Of a stretch of DNA of 46,627 nt, positions 29,316 to 38,965 are shown in pieces. The notes under the pieces were generated by a model. The model had not been told where the DNA came from, did no database searches, and worked only from the letters and a program-made list of their open reading frames with translations. The stretch is from NCBI GenBank assembly GCA_003153195.1, contig PLXG01000087.1, positions 520 to 47,146 on the forward strand, in the 5' to 3' direction. The DNA is from Myxococcales bacterium (lineage in GTDB: Bacteria > Myxococcota_A > Polyangia > Palsa-1104). A program made the translations under genes and the position numbers. Each line of letters begins with the position of its first letter. Positions within the stretch are counted from its first letter, which is position 1.

Positions 29316-29917
29316 CAGATCTTCCCCGCATTTCGAAATAGGAGGAGGCGCTCGGTCAACTCGGCCCGCGCGTGACGAATCCGCGACCAGACGGTGGCGA
29401 GCGGAATTTCTTCCAGCGCGGCGATCTCTTCGCCGGAATATCCTTCCAGCTCGAACAGCACGAAGGCCACGCGCTTTTTGGGATTCACGCCTTCGAGCAG
29501 ATGGCGCACCAATCGACTGGCGTCCTTTTCGTCGAGAAGCTCGTAGGGTGTGCGCCGCATGTCTTCGATCTGCTCGAGCTCGACATTGCGCGGTCGCAGA
29601 AAAAATTTACGAAACCAGGCGCGCCGGCGGTGATCGCTGGCGGTGTTCTGGGTGATCTTGTAAAGCCAGCCGAACAAATTCTGTCCGTCGAACTTGGGCA
29701 GATCGCGTCGGACCACCACGAAGATTTCTTGGGCCAGATCTTCTGCTTCCGACTCAGGAATGCCGAGCGCGAACAGCCAGCGCGTGACTTCGCGAAACCA
29801 TTTCTGGTATAGCGTAGAAAATTCTCGTTCGTCGGTATCTGCCACGTCGGCTCTGTCCACGGACTCAAAGGGGCGCGCCTCCGCGTCAATCCATTGAATC
29901 TCTGCTCCCGCTGGCAT
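29315..29917 (-). CDS. Module B: ECF-type RNA polymerase sigma factor
   Basis: 200 aa. Sigma-2 is at ~33-95 (LYQKWFREVTRWLFALGIP, AEDLAQEIFVVVRRDLPKF, FGWLYKITQNTASDHRRR). Sigma-4 is at ~135-190 (KRVAFVLFELEGYSGEEIAAL, PLATVWSRIRHARAEL). It is clearly paralogous to the module C factor (same APDHRRR-like helix and GYxxEEIAxLE) and more distant from module A. Its stop overlaps the start of the one-TM partner. It probably controls its own operon (inference). Confidence 0.9.
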   Translation of the reverse strand: MPAGAEIQWIDAEARPFESVDRADVADTDEREFSTLYQKWFREVTRWLFALGIPESEAEDLAQEIFVVVRRDLPKFDGQNLFGWLYKITQNTASDHRRRAWFRKFFLRPRNVELEQIEDMRRTPYELLDEKDASRLVRHLLEGVNPKKRVAFVLFELEGYSGEEIAALEEIPLATVWSRIRHARAELTERLLLFRNAGKI

Positions 29918-29951
29918 CGTATCCGTACATGGGAGCTCGCGCCTCTCAGCA

Positions 29952-30896
29952 TCAAAAAATCTTGATGGCCATTCCGATTAAACCGCCCAGCCAGACGATG
30001 GGAGTTTTCCCAATGGTTTGATAGTCTTGAGCTGAGGTCTCGACGGTTATGGCGATCGGGCTGGGAAAAATCAGCGACTGAAAGGAGATAAACGGCGCGA
30101 TTCGGCCGAACCAGATCTTCGCCGAGAGCGCCAGCCGCAGCCCCCATTCGAGGCGCGTGCTGCTGTTTTGCGTGGCCAGCTCTTTGCCCGCCAAAAGGTC
30201 CACCATCATGGCCACGCCGGCATCTGCTTCGAGCTCGAGGCGGTGGAGGCGAAGCGCCCCGCGAACACCGAGATCCAACGGAACGCGGGTCAGTTCAACC
30301 TTGATGTCAGACAAATTGAAATCGACGGGCGAGCTGCCGATCACGCCGAGCGTGAGCCCAACTTGCGGAAGTCCGAAGTTGACGCGCACCGCGCCACCGC
30401 CGGAAAGGCTGCTCTTCGCGTTCGGAGCGCCATCGATGAATCCAGCGGCTTCGATTTCCAGTGAAAGGCGCCGGTCGGGGGGCGGGGCCGGAGGCTTGGG
30501 TGGAGGCGGCTTGGCTGCCGGCGGCGGTGCAGGCGAGGTGAAGACCGGCGGTTCGATCAAGAGCACGATGAAGACGGTGGCGGCACGTGCGCGATCTTCG
30601 CAGCTGCGCGTCTCGTCGACGAACTCGCGCGCATCGGCGCCGACGGCGATCTTGTAGCTCGGCCCCTCGTCGGAGACGCGAACCGCGATTCCATCTTCAG
30701 CCGCGCTGGTATCCGCCTGATGTTCCGAGAACGCTTGATTGAGCGCGAGCGTGAGCTGGGCGGGTGAAGGGCAGGCGGTCTCTTCGCCGAGAACGTGCAC
30801 GGACGGCGCGGCGTGAGCGAGTGCGCTCATCAGGCCGAAGACGGCGACGAGGGGAAGGCTTCCTCTCGAGCGAGATCGAATTGTTGATCGAATCAC
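29952..30896 (-). CDS. Module B: secreted two-cysteine domain plus outer-membrane beta-barrel-like protein
   Basis: 314 aa from GTG 30896, which overlaps the TGA of the upstream mini-ORF. The signal peptide is MIRSTIRSRSRGSLPLVAVF through ALAHA. The N-terminal domain has two cysteines (TACPSPAQL and RSCEDRARAATVFIVL). A proline-rich linker follows (~residues 118-142, with PPPPKPPAPPP). The barrel-like region ends in Phe (AIKIF), a typical outer-membrane insertion signal. First intact gene of module B; the sigma gene begins 34 bp downstream. Function unknown. Confidence 0.75.
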   Translation of the reverse strand: MIRSTIRSRSRGSLPLVAVFGLMSALAHAAPSVHVLGEETACPSPAQLTLALNQAFSEHQADTSAAEDGIAVRVSDEGPSYKIAVGADAREFVDETRSCEDRARAATVFIVLLIEPPVFTSPAPPPAAKPPPPKPPAPPPDRRLSLEIEAAGFIDGAPNAKSSLSGGGAVRVNFGLPQVGLTLGVIGSSPVDFNLSDIKVELTRVPLDLGVRGALRLHRLELEADAGVAMMVDLLAGKELATQNSSTRLEWGLRLALSAKIWFGRIAPFISFQSLIFPSPIAITVETSAQDYQTIGKTPIVWLGGLIGMAIKIF

Positions 30897-31009
30897 GTCC
30901 GACTAGTTGATGGTCTGTGCGCAGAAACCGTATGGTTCGCGGTCGGGTTACAGGCGGTCGCCAAGACTAGAAAAGTCGCCAGGCAGCGAAGGTGAGTCAT
31001 CTTTCCCAT
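30893..31009 (-). pseudogene. Fossil of a further module lipoprotein gene / 38-codon mini-lipoprotein ORF
   Basis: Reading leftward from ATG 31009 (or 31000) is a 38-codon ORF whose start is a lipoprotein signal peptide, MTHLRCLATFLVLATAC, followed by about 18 residues. Its TGA overlaps the module B barrel GTG. In another frame, the stretch around 30903-30929 encodes GFCAQTIN and a stop, exactly the C-terminus of the module B lipoprotein (codons differ). The simplest reading is an internally deleted copy: a signal-peptide 5' end joined out of frame to the 3' end of a module lipoprotein gene. It may still be translated and coupled to the barrel gene. Confidence 0.6.
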
Positions 31010-31064
31010 GACACCCCAAGTAATGGGCGGAATCAAGGTTCGCTGGGACGTACGCGGCCCGCTC

Positions 31065-33434
31065 TTAGTTGATGACCTGCGCGCAGAAGCCGTTCACGCA
31101 CTGGTTGGTCCCATCGCAGCAGTCGGCGGTGGTGACGCACTTCTCTTGCACGCCTGAACAACCGGAGACCGCAGAGCAATGTCCGTCGGGCGGAGGGCTT
31201 TGGCAGATGAGCGCACCGGCATTTCCATTTGGCTGACAGCAGCCTCCACAGCATTGGTCGCCGGTGTCGCACGAGTTGCCGTCGCCCTGACAGGGATCGA
31301 GCGCCCAAAATGCGCGGGAGTTGCCGGCGAGAAGCTCTTGCGCCGGCAAATAGAAGGCGGGGAAGCTCGGATCGGCGTCGGCCGATCCGCCCAGGCTGAT
31401 CGCGGCGACCCACAACTTTTTCGTCGTCGCGAGGTTGATGTCGGTGATGTCGTACTGACGCCCGTCGCTCTTCCATGGGAAGCTGGTGAGCATGTTGCCG
31501 TACATGCGGCGACTGGTGAAGACCATCCAGGCGTATCCACCGGTGAGCACCGGTGCAATCGTGCCTTCGTAGTTGAGGGTGGTGTCGTCGAAGGTATCGG
31601 CTTGCCCGTACTCTGGATCACCGGTCTGTCCGATTCCGTGGTTCATCGCAGCGATGGGTAGATAGGTCGCCGCTCCGCTCTTCCCGTTGACTGCGTCGAG
31701 CAAGACCGGCGCGGTGGCGCCGCTCTTGATCCACCAGAACTCGCTGCGCGCTCCGTTGGTCGTCGTCATCGTCGAGATGCCGCTGCCCGCGCGGACCTCT
31801 GAAGTGAAAATCACGCCGCTGTTGTCCGGCAGGAATGCCGGAAATCCGATCTTGGTTCCCGCCGGGGGCGTATAAACGGTCTGCGGCGTACCGAACATCT
31901 TGGCGCTCTTGTCGTACGACGCGACTACCAGTGGACCGGTCGGGTTGGTGGAGTGTCCGGTCGAATCGATGTAGGCGACGTATTTGTCATCCGGTGAGAA
32001 CGACGGATAGGCCGCCGATAGCGTCGACAACAGACCGTAGTTGGTCATCGGCTGAATCTGCGCGCCGAACTCCCAGAATCCGCTGGTCTGCCCGCTGATG
32101 CTTGGAGCCTGACTGGTCGGATTGGCGGTGTTTCCGAGCGCGTACGAGCCGTCGCTGACCATGCCGGCCCAAGCAAAAGTTCCATCGGGCTGCATCGGGA
32201 CCGCCGACGCTGGAACATTGGCCGCGCTGAGATCGTACGCGTAGCTGGAGTAGTAGTCGTTTCCCGATTGAGCGATCAGCCAGCGGCCCTTCGACGCGAC
32301 CGTATGGCAGACACGACAGCCGCCGTTGTTGCAGCTTCCGCCCGGCGTGCAACTGGCCGTACCGACGACGACCTTGGGAGCTGAGTCGCCCAAATGAATT
32401 CCCATGATCGCCGCGCCGAAGTAGTGGCCCATTGGATCGGGTGTGCTGAAGTTCAAGATCTGTTGCGTGCCGTAGGTGTTGTAGTAGACCGCGCCGGTGA
32501 GACGGGCACGTGCAACGCCCCATGTTTCGCTGATCGGTCCATAGGCCACGCCGGCTTTGGAGATGGTGAGCTTGACGGTCAGCTTGTCCTGCTTTCCGTC
32601 GGGCGTGAGGCCGCCGGCGGAATTGGTGGCCATGTCCCAAACGTCTTGCGGAATCGGATGACGAATGAAATTACCAGCGGTGCTTCCTAAAATGGTCGGC
32701 TTGCCGAAGGTGCCAGTCCAAGTAAACGAACCTGAGGTGGTCGACAGATCGATCTTGGCCGCATCGGCGTCGCCGGTGTCCCACTTCCACATGAGCAGTG
32801 GCGCCAGCATGCCGCGCGGCCAAACGGTTTTGTCGTACGGATAGAGGAAGCTCAAGTGTTGCGCGCTGCCGTCGGAGGTGGGGGTTGCGAGCGCCGAGAT
32901 GGTCGGTGCATCGGAGACCGCTACACCGAGGCCTTCGCCGCCGACTCCGCCGACACCACCGCCGGTCTTGATGGATGCGACCGTGGTGGGAACCTGGTTC
33001 ATCTCGCTTGGGTTGAATCCGTTTTGCGGCGTGGTGGTGAGCTTGACCATCACCTGACGCTTGATGGTGGTGCCGCCGATGGACCCGATTACGGTCACCA
33101 GACCGCCGGTGGATCCGCGCGGCGCGAAAGTCGCCGTCGAAGTTGTGCCGGTGTCGATGGTGCCCACGTCACCGCGATCGACCGACCAGCGCAGCAAGAT
33201 GGGCGTGCCGAGCAGCGTGGCCATGTACGCCACCGTCGGTGTGGCGCCTCCCGCTGCGACGGTGATCGTCTGTAGATCGGCGGGTTCGATGTCGAGCCCG
33301 GTGTAGTCCATCAGCATGTCGCCGGTGGCCATGTCCACAGCCGGCGCGTTGGTCATATCGTCGGCCATTCGACCAAGATTGACTTTGCATCCGACCAGTG
33401 AGACCAGCGCCAAATAGATCCAATTTCGCGTCAT
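31065..33434 (-). CDS. Module C: large CXXCH lipoprotein with Ig-like, propeller and 14-cysteine tail
   Basis: 789 aa from ATG 33434, chosen for the aaaggagc ribosome site just upstream and the signal peptide MTRNWIYLALVSLVGC (lipobox LVGC); a longer reading adds 16 residues. Architecture as in A and B: DYTGLDIEPADLQT box; Ig-like domain (LRWSVDRGDVGTIDTG, TIKRQVMVKL); Gly linker; c-type heme motif CRVCH starting at Cys373, followed by VASKGRWLIAQ; PD40-type repeats (FSPDDKYVAYID, FLPDNSGVIFTS); and 14 C-terminal cysteines ending GFCAQVIN. An extra TASCTPGGSCNNGG stretch just before the heme motif adds two cysteines not seen in A or B. Last gene of module C. Confidence 0.85.
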   Translation of the reverse strand: MTRNWIYLALVSLVGCKVNLGRMADDMTNAPAVDMATGDMLMDYTGLDIEPADLQTITVAAGGATPTVAYMATLLGTPILLRWSVDRGDVGTIDTGTTSTATFAPRGSTGGLVTVIGSIGGTTIKRQVMVKLTTTPQNGFNPSEMNQVPTTVASIKTGGGVGGVGGEGLGVAVSDAPTISALATPTSDGSAQHLSFLYPYDKTVWPRGMLAPLLMWKWDTGDADAAKIDLSTTSGSFTWTGTFGKPTILGSTAGNFIRHPIPQDVWDMATNSAGGLTPDGKQDKLTVKLTISKAGVAYGPISETWGVARARLTGAVYYNTYGTQQILNFSTPDPMGHYFGAAIMGIHLGDSAPKVVVGTASCTPGGSCNNGGCRVCHTVASKGRWLIAQSGNDYYSSYAYDLSAANVPASAVPMQPDGTFAWAGMVSDGSYALGNTANPTSQAPSISGQTSGFWEFGAQIQPMTNYGLLSTLSAAYPSFSPDDKYVAYIDSTGHSTNPTGPLVVASYDKSAKMFGTPQTVYTPPAGTKIGFPAFLPDNSGVIFTSEVRAGSGISTMTTTNGARSEFWWIKSGATAPVLLDAVNGKSGAATYLPIAAMNHGIGQTGDPEYGQADTFDDTTLNYEGTIAPVLTGGYAWMVFTSRRMYGNMLTSFPWKSDGRQYDITDINLATTKKLWVAAISLGGSADADPSFPAFYLPAQELLAGNSRAFWALDPCQGDGNSCDTGDQCCGGCCQPNGNAGALICQSPPPDGHCSAVSGCSGVQEKCVTTADCCDGTNQCVNGFCAQVIN

Positions 33435-33478
33435 ACCGAAAGCTCCTTTGTGAAACGTAGAGGGCGATCCCATGACGT

Positions 33479-34186
33479 TCAATTTCCAGCCCGCTTGATT
33501 GCGTTTTCAGCCACAGAGCGAAAACGTCCCGACGGAAATTTGCGTAAATATCGCGTGGCCAGCGCAGAGGTGTTCGGATCTTTGCGCAGTGCCGACGCTT
33601 CGATTCCATACGCCAGCGCTTCTTCGAACAGCGCGCCGCGCGGAAAGCGATGGAGATAGCGCTCAAACTGCTCGCCCGCCTTCAACGGATCGTGATCGAC
33701 GCGCAGCGACTTGAGGCCGGACATGAGCAACTTTGATTCCTCTGCCGTCGGACCTTTGGGTTTGGCAGCGTGTGGAGCTTTGTTCGGGCGCGTGGCAACT
33801 TGCGCTGCTTCAGAAGGCGCCGCCGGTTGCGGTATCGCCGGCTCCGCTGCGACTGGAGCCGCCGCAATCCTCGGTGCAGCGATCGGCGCGGCTGCGATCG
33901 GCGCGGTATTCGCAATCGTTGGTATGACTTGCGAAGAGCGATTCATGCGCTCGTGCACAATCGCCGCCGCGGCGATCGAGATCAGCGCGAACACCATCGC
34001 CGCCGCCATCACCGGACGCATCATGAAAGCGACGCGCGATCTCGGAGAAGGATTGAGGAGCAGGCTGGCGCGCACGCGCCGTTCGGCGATCCCGTTCGGA
34101 TCGAGCGGCTCTGCCGACGACAGAATCTTCGCGCAGTTCACTTCGATCGGATCTTGTGACGCCTTCTGATCTCTTAAGCGATTCAT
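33479..34186 (-). CDS. Module C: one-TM TPR-like partner, putative anti-sigma factor
   Basis: 235 aa. Cytoplasmic N-terminus ~52 residues; transmembrane helix ~56-78 (RPVMAAAMVFALISIAAAAI); Ala/Pro-rich periplasmic linker (APIAAPRIAAAPVAAEPA); C-terminal TPR-like segment LKSLRVDHDPLKAGEQFERY with FPRGALFEEALAYGIEA and YLRKFPSGRFR, colinear with the module B partner. No FecR domain and no zinc anti-sigma motif. The ATG overlaps the sigma stop (ATGA). The anti-sigma role is inferred from coupling and topology. Confidence 0.7.
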   Translation of the reverse strand: MNRLRDQKASQDPIEVNCAKILSSAEPLDPNGIAERRVRASLLLNPSPRSRVAFMMRPVMAAAMVFALISIAAAAIVHERMNRSSQVIPTIANTAPIAAAPIAAPRIAAAPVAAEPAIPQPAAPSEAAQVATRPNKAPHAAKPKGPTAEESKLLMSGLKSLRVDHDPLKAGEQFERYLHRFPRGALFEEALAYGIEASALRKDPNTSALATRYLRKFPSGRFRSVAENAIKRAGN

Positions 34187-34758
34187 GTTGCCTTCCCGCG
34201 CGATAGTTTCGCGACGAGCTCGTAAAATTCTTTTCGAGCGTGATGTAAGCGAGTGCGAACGGTCGCCACCGGAATTCCTTCCAGCTCAGCGATCTCTTCG
34301 GTGGTGTACCCTTCGATCTCGAACAGGGCGAAGGCGCGCCGGCGCTTTTCGCTCATCTGGTCGAGCAGACGATGAAGAATCTGCCTGGCCTGCTTGGTCT
34401 CGAGCAGGTCGCTGGCCAGCACGCGCGAAATCGAAGACGAGTCTTCCAGCGGCTCCGATTTGGAGAACAGATTGCGGAACCACGACCGGCGGCGGTGATC
34501 GCTGGCCGTGTTCGAGGTGATTCGATAGATCCAGCCGCCTAGATTGGCTCCGTCAAAGCTTCCGAGCTTGCGTCTTATAATGATGAAGACTTCTTGGGCG
34601 ATGTCCTCTAGCTCCGAATCGGGGGTCCCGCAGGCCCGCAGCCAATGGAGCACACGCCTGAACCAAGCGTCATAAATATCTGTAAATACAAGCATATCGT
34701 GGTCGGAGGGTTCTGCCACCCACAACCTTCCGGTTAATTCTTGGAGGCCCTCGACCAT
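34183..34758 (-). CDS. Module C: ECF-type RNA polymerase sigma factor
   Basis: 191 aa. Sigma-2 is at ~25-90 (IYDAWFRRVLHWLRACGTP, LEDIAQEVFIIIRRKLGSF, GGWIYRITSNTASDHRRR). Sigma-4 is at ~130-185 (KRRAFALFEIEGYTTEEIAEL, PVATVRTRLHHARKEF). Close paralogue of the module B factor. Upstream leaders of B and C share cccatgt about 12-18 bases before the ATG, probably inherited from duplication. The stop overlaps the start of the TPR partner. No zinc-type or redox-type sigma extensions are visible. Confidence 0.9.
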   Translation of the reverse strand: MVEGLQELTGRLWVAEPSDHDMLVFTDIYDAWFRRVLHWLRACGTPDSELEDIAQEVFIIIRRKLGSFDGANLGGWIYRITSNTASDHRRRSWFRNLFSKSEPLEDSSSISRVLASDLLETKQARQILHRLLDQMSEKRRRAFALFEIEGYTTEEIAELEGIPVATVRTRLHHARKEFYELVAKLSRGKAT

Positions 34759-34792
34759 TGTACCTGAACATGGGTAGGTAGGCCTTAAACGT

Positions 34793-35803
34793 TCAATGTA
34801 ATCGGACCGAAAATCCGAGATTCGCGCCGATCCAGCAAACCGGTAAATTACCTATATGTCCGGTAGGTTGGAGCTCGAGAGATTCGGGCTGCGGCGAAAT
34901 GAAGGTTTGAATTCCGATAAATGGGGCGATTTTCGGATGAACCCAAAATGCGAGCTGCGCGGCCAGCCGAAGGCCGAAGTCGGCGGTGGTCTGCTGGTGC
35001 GCGATGATTCCACCGCTCGCGTCGGACACCACCAGGTTGACCGCAAACCCGAGCTCACCGGAAAACTCGACAATTCTTCCGCGTACCCGCGCGCGTAGCG
35101 ACAGATCGAGCGGAATCCGCGTGATCTTGGCGTGAACCTGCGGAAAATTGAGCGTCACCGTCGAGAGTCCAGTTACGCCCAAGCTGGCGGCCAGATATTT
35201 TCCGCCCAAAAGCGCGCGGATTTCACCCCCACCGGCATAGAGACTGTTGTTCGGACTTTGGCGGGGCGCGGAGTCGAACAGGCCAGCGAATTCGAGTCGA
35301 GCGTCCACCCGGCTGCGCGTTTTTGGCGGTGGCGCCGGCGGTGGTGGGGGCGGCGGTGGCGGTGCAGGTGGTGGCGTCGGTTCGGGCAAGCCGAGAGAGG
35401 GCGGAAACAGGGTCGCTTCGATGAAGACCGCGGTGGTTCGAGTGCGCTCGTCGCAGTCGCGGCCCAAATCGTCGAATTCGCGCGAAACCGGCGCGTCGGT
35501 GTAGGCCAGCGCGACACGAAAGCGCGTACCGAGGTCGTCGATGCGAATGCGGGCAACCGCATCGTTCGTCGTCACCTCGCCCGTGACACCCTTCTCGTCG
35601 GTGGCCGCTCCGCTGTCGGCATCGAGCGCAATGAGTCGCACGTTCGGTAAAAGTGGCGCCAACGCGGCCGACACCGAGGCGGCGGTTGGGCATCCGTTGG
35701 CGCTCACTATTCGCAGCTCGGCCGGAGGTGCGGCCCACGCGCGCGCGGGCAGCGCCAGGAGAAGTAGCCAAAAAATGCGCGAACGGGGACGGGGCGGCAA
35801 CAC
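34793..35803 (-). CDS. Module C: secreted two-cysteine domain plus outer-membrane beta-barrel-like protein
   Basis: 336 aa from GTG 35803, chosen because the signal peptide (PRSRIFWLLLLALPARAWA) then lies near the N-terminus; TTG 35800 or a GTG further upstream are alternatives. The two-cysteine N-terminal domain (NGCPTAASV and GRDCDERTRTTAVFIE) is followed by a very proline-rich linker (PTPPPAPPPPPPPPPAPPP), then barrel-like strands (LEFAGLF, EIRALLGGKYLAASLGV, GELGFAVNLVV, FGLRLAAQLAFWV). Unlike A and B it ends in His (SVRLH), not Phe. First gene of module C; divergent from speA. Confidence 0.72.
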   Translation of the reverse strand: MLPPRPRSRIFWLLLLALPARAWAAPPAELRIVSANGCPTAASVSAALAPLLPNVRLIALDADSGAATDEKGVTGEVTTNDAVARIRIDDLGTRFRVALAYTDAPVSREFDDLGRDCDERTRTTAVFIEATLFPPSLGLPEPTPPPAPPPPPPPPPAPPPKTRSRVDARLEFAGLFDSAPRQSPNNSLYAGGGEIRALLGGKYLAASLGVTGLSTVTLNFPQVHAKITRIPLDLSLRARVRGRIVEFSGELGFAVNLVVSDASGGIIAHQQTTADFGLRLAAQLAFWVHPKIAPFIGIQTFISPQPESLELQPTGHIGNLPVCWIGANLGFSVRLH

Positions 35804-35922
35804 GCCATCAAACCACGGGCGGCCAACCGTCACAACATCGCGAGACGAACTTGCCAGATTTCGGTAGAGCTTGTGTGGAAAATATGTAAATTGTCCGCAG
35901 TTCTCGGAGGGAAGACAGCACG

Positions 35923-37851
<1,929 letters not shown>

Positions 37852-38048
37852 GGGGTCACTCCATTAGGGGGGAACCTTCTTTAATCACTAAGCTATTTTT
37901 CAACACCGCGAAAACCCATTCCTCACCGTCGGTAAGACCCTCGAAGGCGTCGCGCATCCTATGAAAACCAACGTCCGCATTCGGGTTTTCGCGGTGTGCC
38001 AAAAACGTCCCATGATCTCCAGTGATTAACTGATAGGTGAGTGACCCC
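37852..38048. repeat. MITE-like imperfect palindromic element (~197 bp)
   Basis: It starts directly at the speA stop. The ends are inverted: ggggtcactc (37852-37861) with gagtgacccc (38039-38048). A second pair is ttaatcact (37881-37889) with agtgattaa (38021-38029). A third is a 14 bp perfect pair, caccgcgaaaaccc (37904-37917) with gggttttcgcggtg (37983-37996). The interior is open in the minus frame and reads protein-like (TYQLITGDHGTFLAHREN) but has no start of its own. ggggtca-type ends recall non-autonomous elements mobilised by REP-associated transposases. The RNA would fold into a long hairpin and may also end speA transcription. Confidence 0.6.
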
Positions 38049-38071
38049 TCCTTCCGTGGTAGAAACCCTTC

Positions 38072-38944
38072 ATGAGTGGCGTAAAAGTAGAACGGTTCAG
38101 CGAGCCCACCGTCTTTCTGCACGGGCTCAAGACCCTGCGTCAGTCGGGGCTCACGCCGCGCGGCATGCTGTTTTTGGCGCTCTCTTCCGACGGCGCGGTT
38201 CACCTCGGCATTCCGGAAGATCCGGAAAAGATCACCCAGGTGAAAGTCGGCGAAAAGTTGGCGCTGGTCTGGCCGAATGAAGGCCGCTATTTTCATTTCG
38301 ACTCGGTGCACCGGCTGCCGGGAAATTTCGTGTTGTGGAACGGCGACCGTCGCTTAAAAGATCCCGGCACTGCCAACGAGATCGTCAACATCGTCTCGTC
38401 ATTCTTAAAGGGCGGCAGCGCGCGCAACGTGCTCTTCGGTTGCACTCCGCATCAAGGCGGCAGTTGGCTTTCCGACGGCACCAACGTGGTGGCGCTACAC
38501 GAGCTCGGCGTGGTCGACGTAGTTCCGGTCGCGCAGGGATTGTTCGCGCGCAAGGTCATGGACCGGCGGCTGTTCTATTTGCCGTTTTCCAGCTTGGCGT
38601 CGACCGGTCGCGTCGACGGATTTCAGCCGGTCTTCGAGTCGCCGCTCGGCAATGTGCTGGTGCTCGAGCGCCGCGTGATCGGCGATCGTTTGGTCATGTC
38701 CTGCCAAGGCGGGCTCATCGAAGTCGACGTGTCGGACGTGCCGCGTGTGTCCGAATGCGCGCGTGCAACCACCAACGGATCGCTGGCGGTGGTGGGCCGC
38801 ATCGACGGAGGCGCGTTCGCCGTAACCTCGGGCAAGCCACAACCATGGGGACTCGACGAGCTTCGGCCGGCACTTCTGGTCGGCGGTGACGGCTTCACGC
38901 TGGTCGATTTAGGCCGCGCGCTGCAAGCCAGACCGATCGCCTAA
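38072..38944 (+). CDS. Hypothetical protein, beta-rich
   Basis: 290 aa, not recognised. No signal peptide and no membrane segment, so probably cytoplasmic. Predominantly short beta strands separated by turns (RGMLFLALSSDGAVHLGIP, KLALVWPNEGRYFHFD, NVVALHELGVVDVVPV, NVLVLERRVIGDRLVMSC, GSLAVVGRIDGGAFAV), suggesting a propeller- or sandwich-like fold rather than an enzyme with an obvious catalytic motif. No catalytic motif is visible. It stands alone between the palindromic element and the convergent Hsp70 operon. The upstream sequence lacks a clear Shine-Dalgarno, so the start is fair but not certain. Confidence 0.7.
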   Translation: MSGVKVERFSEPTVFLHGLKTLRQSGLTPRGMLFLALSSDGAVHLGIPEDPEKITQVKVGEKLALVWPNEGRYFHFDSVHRLPGNFVLWNGDRRLKDPGTANEIVNIVSSFLKGGSARNVLFGCTPHQGGSWLSDGTNVVALHELGVVDVVPVAQGLFARKVMDRRLFYLPFSSLASTGRVDGFQPVFESPLGNVLVLERRVIGDRLVMSCQGGLIEVDVSDVPRVSECARATTNGSLAVVGRIDGGAFAVTSGKPQPWGLDELRPALLVGGDGFTLVDLGRALQARPIA

Positions 38945-38965
38945 CATCATTTCGATCGCTCGCGC

